From: Chinchilla lanigera
Lineage: Eukaryota > Chordata > Mammalia > Rodentia > Chinchillidae
Assembly: GCF_000276665.1 (NCBI RefSeq)
Contig: NW_004955466.1
Coordinates: 7,096,081-7,160,080, forward strand
Reading direction: 5' to 3'
DNA length: 64,000 bases
Positions 58,557 through 64,000 of this stretch are shown one piece after another. The notes beneath the pieces were generated by a model, which did not search any database, was not told where the DNA came from, and worked only from the letters and a program-made list of their open reading frames with translations. Position numbers and translations under genes: made by a program. Each line of letters begins with the position of its first letter. Positions within the stretch are counted from its first letter, which is position 1.

Positions 58557-59192
58557 GTAAGTCCCCTACTTACAAATGAGTTCCATTCAGGGAGAACCCT
58601 CATAACCCAGATTTATTCATAAGTCTGACAAAGTAAGGCTTATACATCTTTGACTCAAATACACACTGTGAAGCAGAAAAAAACCAAACACACACACACA
58701 CACACACACACAAAAATACTGTAAATAAACCATTTTTACTTTTATAATTACCTAAAATGGTGCTGCAGTACAGTTCACTTGGCACTCAGGAGATTGCATG
58801 GAGTGAACTGAGAAGACGGGAGTCACTAACTGGATGAGGGAGGGTAGGAAGATGGCAGGGCGAAGTATCCCATCTTTTCATCTCGGTCCAATCTCTCAAC
58901 TATTTTCACTTTTGTTTCCATGGTTATTGCTTTACACATCCTAGCAGTCCCCACTACATTACTACAGCTTTTTCTCTTGCTTCGGGACACCCTGGGCTCT
59001 GGTTGAGCACTGTACTACTGTACACTATCGTAATGTACAGTAAGTAAGCACACAGCAGCACAACTGTGACAATGGCCAGCAGACACATGTGCTGCTTCTG
59101 CAATTTGTTCTCATCTATGAATGTTTGTCATATGAGGTCCTTTCTTATCTGAGAATTCACAACTTGAATGAGACTAAGTCTGGGGCTTACTG
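58557..59192. mobile_element. Tigger/pogo-like nonautonomous DNA transposon
   Basis: The left end, GTAAGTCCCCTACTTACAAA, and the inverted right end, CAGTAAGCCCCAGACTTAGT, are similar. The dinucleotide TA lies directly outside at 58555-58556 and 59193-59194. TA duplication and such termini fit the Tc1/mariner-pogo superfamily. A (CA)n tract is at 58687-58712. No transposase was found. Confidence 0.55.
58687..58712. repeat. (CA)n microsatellite
   Basis: Thirteen CA units within the Tigger-like element. Confidence 0.95.
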
Positions 59193-59610
59193 TATTTCAA
59201 GGCAGCTTACAATGGTCTCTGGCAGAGTCGGGTGTGGAAGGATGCAAAAGAACCACCTCTGCCCTGGATAGCCAAGGATTCAGCCAACAGTGGAATGGCT
59301 TGGAGCTCACCACAGAGTCCCACGTGAGTCTTTATCAGGAAGCCAAAGGGTCTGTTCTGGAAACCCAGAGACAGAAAATCAAAGGCACTGGTGAAGAATG
59401 GAGTTTCTCTGGAGAAGCAGAAGTGAGACTTTCTTCTTTTCTTGTTATTTCATCCAGGCTACATGTCTATTGGTTGATGGCAGTCACACCCAAGGAGAAT
59501 CCTCCATCTCCAGTAAGTCCGTCATGCAGACACACTCAGAATTGCGCTATCTCAATCCACTAGGTATTGCTTGTTCAAGTTAACAACACAATTAACTATT
59601 ACAGTGGGAA

Positions 59611-62600
59611 TAGTTGCAGGGAAGTATGGATATATCAAATAGGGCTATAAATAGAGATCAATAAATAAAACTCTTTGAAGGAATGCTTCATATCTTTGAG
59701 CTCTTTCTCACCTTTCAGTTAACTAACGTGATAATCGGGTCCTGTGCCGTCATTAATTGAGCTTTGTTGTAGCATTCAGCCTATCGTGTGTTTCCACACC
59801 ATTGTATTGCACTTGGTGTGCTAGTTCTGACATTTTCCCTTGTAACTTTGGAATGACTTTTACCAAGGAAGGCAGACTGTGCACGTAGGGGAGAGGGCAC
59901 TTTTATTTATTCAGGTTATCCTGTGACAGCCACAGAGCTATGCTGTGCCATGGAGTGACTGTCCCTGCACAAGGGCTGAGATTCTCAAACCTAAACAGCC
60001 TTGTCTATTATTAGTTCTACCAGTGCCCACAACACTGGAAATGCAGAAGATTTCTTTATGTATTTATGCTCTTACAAATCGAAGATGTATCTTAATGCCT
60101 TCCTTATAGTTTTATTCTGTTTGCTGACCCTCTGCTTTTTCTTGGAATTTTGCTTAGTTTTCCAGGAAGTTCCAGAGGAATGGGTTATTCTTAAAGGAAA
60201 TTAATATTTTTGGTAACATTTCATTCTTAAAAGAGTTTCTATATTATTTACTGAATGCTGAATTAGGACTGTTTCTTGACAGAAATTTGGCAATGTGTCC
60301 CCAGAGTCTTAGTGTTTTGCTTTGCCCATGAATGGCTTTGAATTGCCCATAACTCCATCCTTAGGAATTCATCATAAAGACTCTGCAGATCTGTGTGTCT
60401 GCATTCTACTTAAACGAGGGGAATTGTATTTAGCTGACAGATATAGTTTTTTATTAAGAGCCTTAAAGTAGTCTATTCCTCAATGTGGTTCTGATCTTAT
60501 AGAAAAATCAACTGCTTTCTGTCCTCCTTCCTCCTTATTTGATGACATTGCCTCAAACTTATTTCTGTGGCTATAAAGTTACAGCCACAGAGCCAAGCCA
60601 CACTGCTGAAAAATAAGGTAGATGTTGAATAGTGGTTTTCATTCAAATAGGAAAGAGTGGCATTTCTTAGAAATCTCCCTATGCCAGCCAAATTCTGTCT
60701 GCAAGAAGGCAAACTCTGTCCACCTGGAGACACATAGAAGTCCTACACAAAAGTTTTATGATTAAATTTTATACTTTTTAAGTATTTCCTTGGGGAAATG
60801 AAACCAACCTTCCCCTGTAAATAAACATGAAATTATCAGGAAAAATAGAAAGAACAGTGGTTGGGTGGACAATAACAATCTCTGCCATCCACGTGTCCAG
60901 AAATATTGGTGCTTACAAAGACACTTTAAAGATAACTTTATGAAGTGTACTTATTACATGGAAAGTGATTGTTAAGTTATAAAGAGTTATTATAATGTTG
61001 TGTGCTTTAAGAGATTAACAACAACAACCAAAAGCAAGCAAACAAAAACCTTTCTAGACTCATATCATAAAATGAAGGAATAATGCCTTCGTACAAATCT
61101 ATTCCAGGGATTCTCTCTGGGAAGAGGTAATGGTTAGATATTAGGTGGGATTATAATGTTGGATGTAATACTGTGTTTGATCACATAATCAAGTATTACT
61201 TGATTTTGGCCAGTCTTTTAAATGAGTACTCTAGGGAAGAACAAATTAGATATTTCAGTGTATGTCTGAAATCCTAGTAGGCTTGGTGCCCAAGGATAGC
61301 GATCTAAGGGATAGCCCTTAAACTCAATGCCCACCAAAGGCTCACTTTCCTCTGTCCCTAAACTCTATCTATGTATGAGGACCTTCTGTATCCTAATGAC
61401 AAAGCAGAAAGGAGAGGAAGGACAACCAGGTCTCAAAGAAGCTAGATTTCAAAGAAATATAATTCCTGCCTCCTGTTTGAGAGTGTGAGGAGAAACAAAC
61501 AAATAAACAAAGAAACATCCAGTTTGTAGCCTTTCAAAATGCAGTGATTCTAATCTTTACAAAACACATCTTAGCACTCACTTTAGAACACAGGCTACAA
61601 TATCAATCCTGTGTTTCAGAAAGTGAAAGGGAGAGAAGGAAAGGGACAAAAAACTGTTTCATTTTCTTGGCTGATGATTTACCTTTGTATATTCTACATT
61701 TTCTACTATGAACACATTTTAATTCTGTAATAAAAATATGATACATTGGCATCAAACTTTGGAGTAACTTGCATATTTAATGAGACATTACCCTCTGAAA
61801 GATTTTTTGGCCCTCTGTGCTTCCTGGATAGCAATTTTTTTCCTGCAGTAAATAATATGCAGCAATAGATACAGTATGATAGATTTTGCATCTGGTATAC
61901 TCAAGAAAAAATAAAATAAATGAAATTGTTAAAAGGAGTAGAATCAGGAAAATCAATATAAACAAGGGAAATTAAACATGAGAGAAATATACTATGGGAT
62001 TTGAAAAGAAGCTTACACATAAACTACTTTTTCCATTTTTTAACTTTTAAAAAGAATCACCTCTATAACACCACTGGCATATAGTCATTTAAGTTCTGCA
62101 TAAACGCTTACAGTAATACGTTCACTATTATTCATATTAATGTAACTTAAATCACCATCACTTATTCAGTTCTTGGGCTGTGTCCAAATCTGTTGCTCTA
62201 AAAGCTTTTTTGTTTGTTTCCATCTCTTAGCCTCAATCTGCAAATTCTTTCCACACCTGTGCTTTATGAAATAGATGCACAGAAATGATGTTCTTTCTAA
62301 AAGTTTCGTGTTATTTATTTTGGCTCGAAAGGAAAAAACCAGTCCCTTTCTCTGTCCCTAAGATATATTCAAATTCTTATATTTTAGGTGTTAAGTATAA
62401 TTTTTCTGACTTATTCCTTATCAGATTTTGCCTTTTTGCTATTGTTTACTGTCTTTCTTATTGACTTTAGTGCCTACTGTCTTTATTCTATTATTTATTG
62501 TGTTCTATTATTTATTTATTCTATCTGTTATTTATTAAGCTATGTTACATGACAAACAAATTAAAATGTTCTTTCTATATATAACATTTCCATAACAGTC

Positions 62601-62635
62601 AGATATCCTTATGTTTTAGAAGTTTTGGGGGGGTG
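59611..62635. other. Unassigned AT-rich DNA
   Basis: No gene, RNA gene or named repeat over 3 kb. Short A-rich (AACAAC) and TTATT-rich runs occur near 61020 and 62450-62540. Open frames up to 78 codons have no motif. Confidence 0.35.
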
Positions 62636-62637
62636 GG

Positions 62638-62711
62638 TGGGTAGCAGAATTGAACTCATGACCTCATGCATGCCAGGAAGGCGCAGTGCCACTGAGCCAT
62701 ATTCCTGGCCC
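62638..62711 (-). mobile_element. ID-type SINE, diverged
   Basis: GTAGCAGAATTGAACTCATG, ACCTCATGCATGCCAGGAAG and GCGCAGTGCCACTGAGCCAT followed by ATTCCTGGCC. The usual T tract on the tail side is replaced by a G-rich GGGGGGGTGGGTGGGTAG run. No clear target duplication. Confidence 0.8.
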
Positions 62712-63985
62712 TAGAATTAGTTCTATTGTGTCTCACAATACTGTAAAAATGTATATAGACAGCTCCATGTCTTCCATAAATTTGTATCACCTCATGGTAC
62801 TTAACAGCCTTCTCCTTGTAAGATGTGTCTCTAATATAAGTGTACACAAGGAGGCATTAATGCATGTTTATATATGTGTACATATTTATTTGATAATAGC
62901 AAATTATCAAATAATAGTGCTCATTTACTTGAATCTTTAAAAAGCCACAGTATAAGCAAATCTAAGACCCCTGGGTTGTCTCTTTCATCAAGTAACTCTT
63001 GAACTAGTTTATTCTTTTGTAAAATTGGACTTTGTGCTACTACTGTTAATTTCTTCAGGACATAAATTTCTTGCAGAAAAATCTCTAAACGAAAAAAGGC
63101 GAGTATTTCAGAAAAGACTGTTAAGTGAAAGAGTGATTCCAAAAACTATGGAAACAATAAGAAAGTTTGACTTGCAGCCATGTAGAATTGATCTTGCCAA
63201 ACTAATTCTCTGCGCATCTTGAACATTTGCAATTCTTGCATGTAAATAGGATAATTTTGGAGTATGCCTAGATGGATGCTAATCTATGCTTTTTTTCTAT
63301 AATGGTGCGTTTGCTCTTACAAGACAAATACAAAATTACTTGCCTTTATTTTACTGATCATCACACAAATATAGACACCCTGTCTGGTTTTAATTAGTAA
63401 TTCAGATAGGCTACAAATTGATCCTGAAGTAGCTTGGATTTTCTGTGTTGCTGATTTGCCATTTCTGATGCAGACGCTAAAAATTGCTCATGGTTTTTTC
63501 TCATGTACTTCATTAGTTACCATACAGTTTTGGAAGAATGTGGCATTCATCTGTTCTAATTAAAGACTTTACACTTGGGCTATCTCCTTTCAGGAAGTAC
63601 TTAAAATTACAAACAGCCACAAAATGTAAATTTTGTCTAGATAGGTCTCCTTCTTTTGAAAGAAATCAGTGAAGAAATAAGATATCTAAATTAATATTGT
63701 ACTCGGAAGGATAAATGTGTAAATATAAGAAATTGCACCAAAATGTTATTGGTGTGATTAATGTAAAAGGAAACTGTGTAAATCAATACACAGTTTTTAA
63801 AGTTCCTGTCACTTGATATAAACTCCTGGTCTACCACTTTCTAGAGTTGTGACTTCATGAAATTTATTTAGACTGGAAAACAGTACTTCATGCAACAAGG
63901 ACCTGGAAAAAGGCAGGAGTAGCTATTTTAATTGCAGACAAAGTGAATTTCAAGCCAAGACTGATCAGAAAAGACAAAGAAGGTC
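62712..63985. other. Unassigned AT-rich DNA
   Basis: Nothing recognised; the frames at 62686-62940 and 63025-63222 carry no motif. Confidence 0.35.
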
Positions 63986-63987
63986 AT

Positions 63988-64000
63988 TATATATATATAT
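63988..64000. repeat. (AT)n run at the window edge
   Basis: At least six AT units, cut off by the end of the window. Confidence 0.85.

Larger units (their letters stand above)
58508..59610. mobile_element. Old repeat split by a DNA transposon
   Basis: The left part (58508-58556: GTGTATCAGGTAGGCTTCCT, TAGAGGAACCAATT) and the right part (59195-59610) belong to one old mammalian repeat. The right part includes TGATGGCAGTCACACCCAAG and TCAAGTTAACAACACAATTA. Its core is occupied by the element at 58557-59192. Plus-strand frames at 59089-59583 run through it by chance. Confidence 0.5.

Noticed and set aside
59168..59563. 131-codon plus-strand frame
   Set aside because: It spans the junction of a Tigger-like element and an older repeat, so cannot be an ancestral gene.
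1..64000. A novel prokaryotic-type system (operon, defence island, CRISPR)
   Set aside because: No dense coding, no operon layout and no ribosome-binding sites. The repeat content (L1, B1, ID, MIR, L2) is that of a mammalian nuclear genome.

Overview
The window looks like non-coding mammalian DNA, most likely from a rodent. It is AT-rich, holds one 361-base run of N, and is built mostly from interspersed repeats. The rodent call rests on tRNA-derived ID-type SINEs (about ten copies), monomeric B1 elements and two B1+ID dimers (B1-dID type). It also rests on MaLR-type LTRs and two recurring L1 3' tails. The ID consensus here, with a tail region reading roughly GTGAGTTC..CCGGTACCGG, is unlike mouse or rat ID. 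From memory it is nearer to guinea-pig-like (hystricognath) or other non-murid rodents; the species was not determined. No convincing functional protein-coding exon was found. The open frames are short, scattered over both strands and mostly fall inside repeats.

Layout. 0-4.5 kb: an L1 with an inverted 5' part, then L1 3' tails, an LTR end and an old L1M 3'UTR. 4.5-10 kb: mostly unassigned sequence with a solo MaLR-like LTR at 7.2-7.7 kb. 10-18 kb: scattered B1, ID, MIR, L2 and L1 tails in otherwise unassigned DNA. 18.6-21.7 kb: a B1, then a decayed antisense L1 that runs into and out of the assembly gap (21211-21571). 23.1 kb: a 39-bp tRNA-Arg(UCU) 5'-half insertion with a perfect 15-bp target-site duplication. 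24.1-26.3 kb: a long antisense L1M carrying a (GT)n tract and a B1. 26.6-28.7 kb: a decayed processed pseudogene of the mitochondrial ATP synthase alpha subunit (ATP5F1A), split near its 3' end by a solo LTR.

29.5-37 kb: a dense cluster of nested L1 fragments of several ages, including a 220-bp reverse-transcriptase patch that is an inverted near-copy of a segment 2.2 kb away. 37.3-37.8 kb: an antisense LTR interrupted by an ID SINE, both with target-site duplications. 38-47 kb: sense L1M/HAL1-like ORF1 and ORF2 remnants broken by B1, B1-dID, hAT-like and mariner-like remnants and L1 tails. 47-53 kb: three ID copies, two L1 tails and unassigned DNA. 54-59.6 kb: two L2 stretches, an old repeat, and a Tigger/pogo-like element with TA duplications inside another old repeat. 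59.6-64 kb: mostly unassigned, with one decayed ID.

There is no gene network here. The content records successive retrotransposition: L1 machinery is the likely source of the B1/ID copies, the ATP5F1A pseudogene and the tRNA-half insertion, on top of older DNA transposons, MIR and L2. Family names are from sequence recall, not from a database search, and repeat boundaries are approximate unless a target-site duplication is stated.
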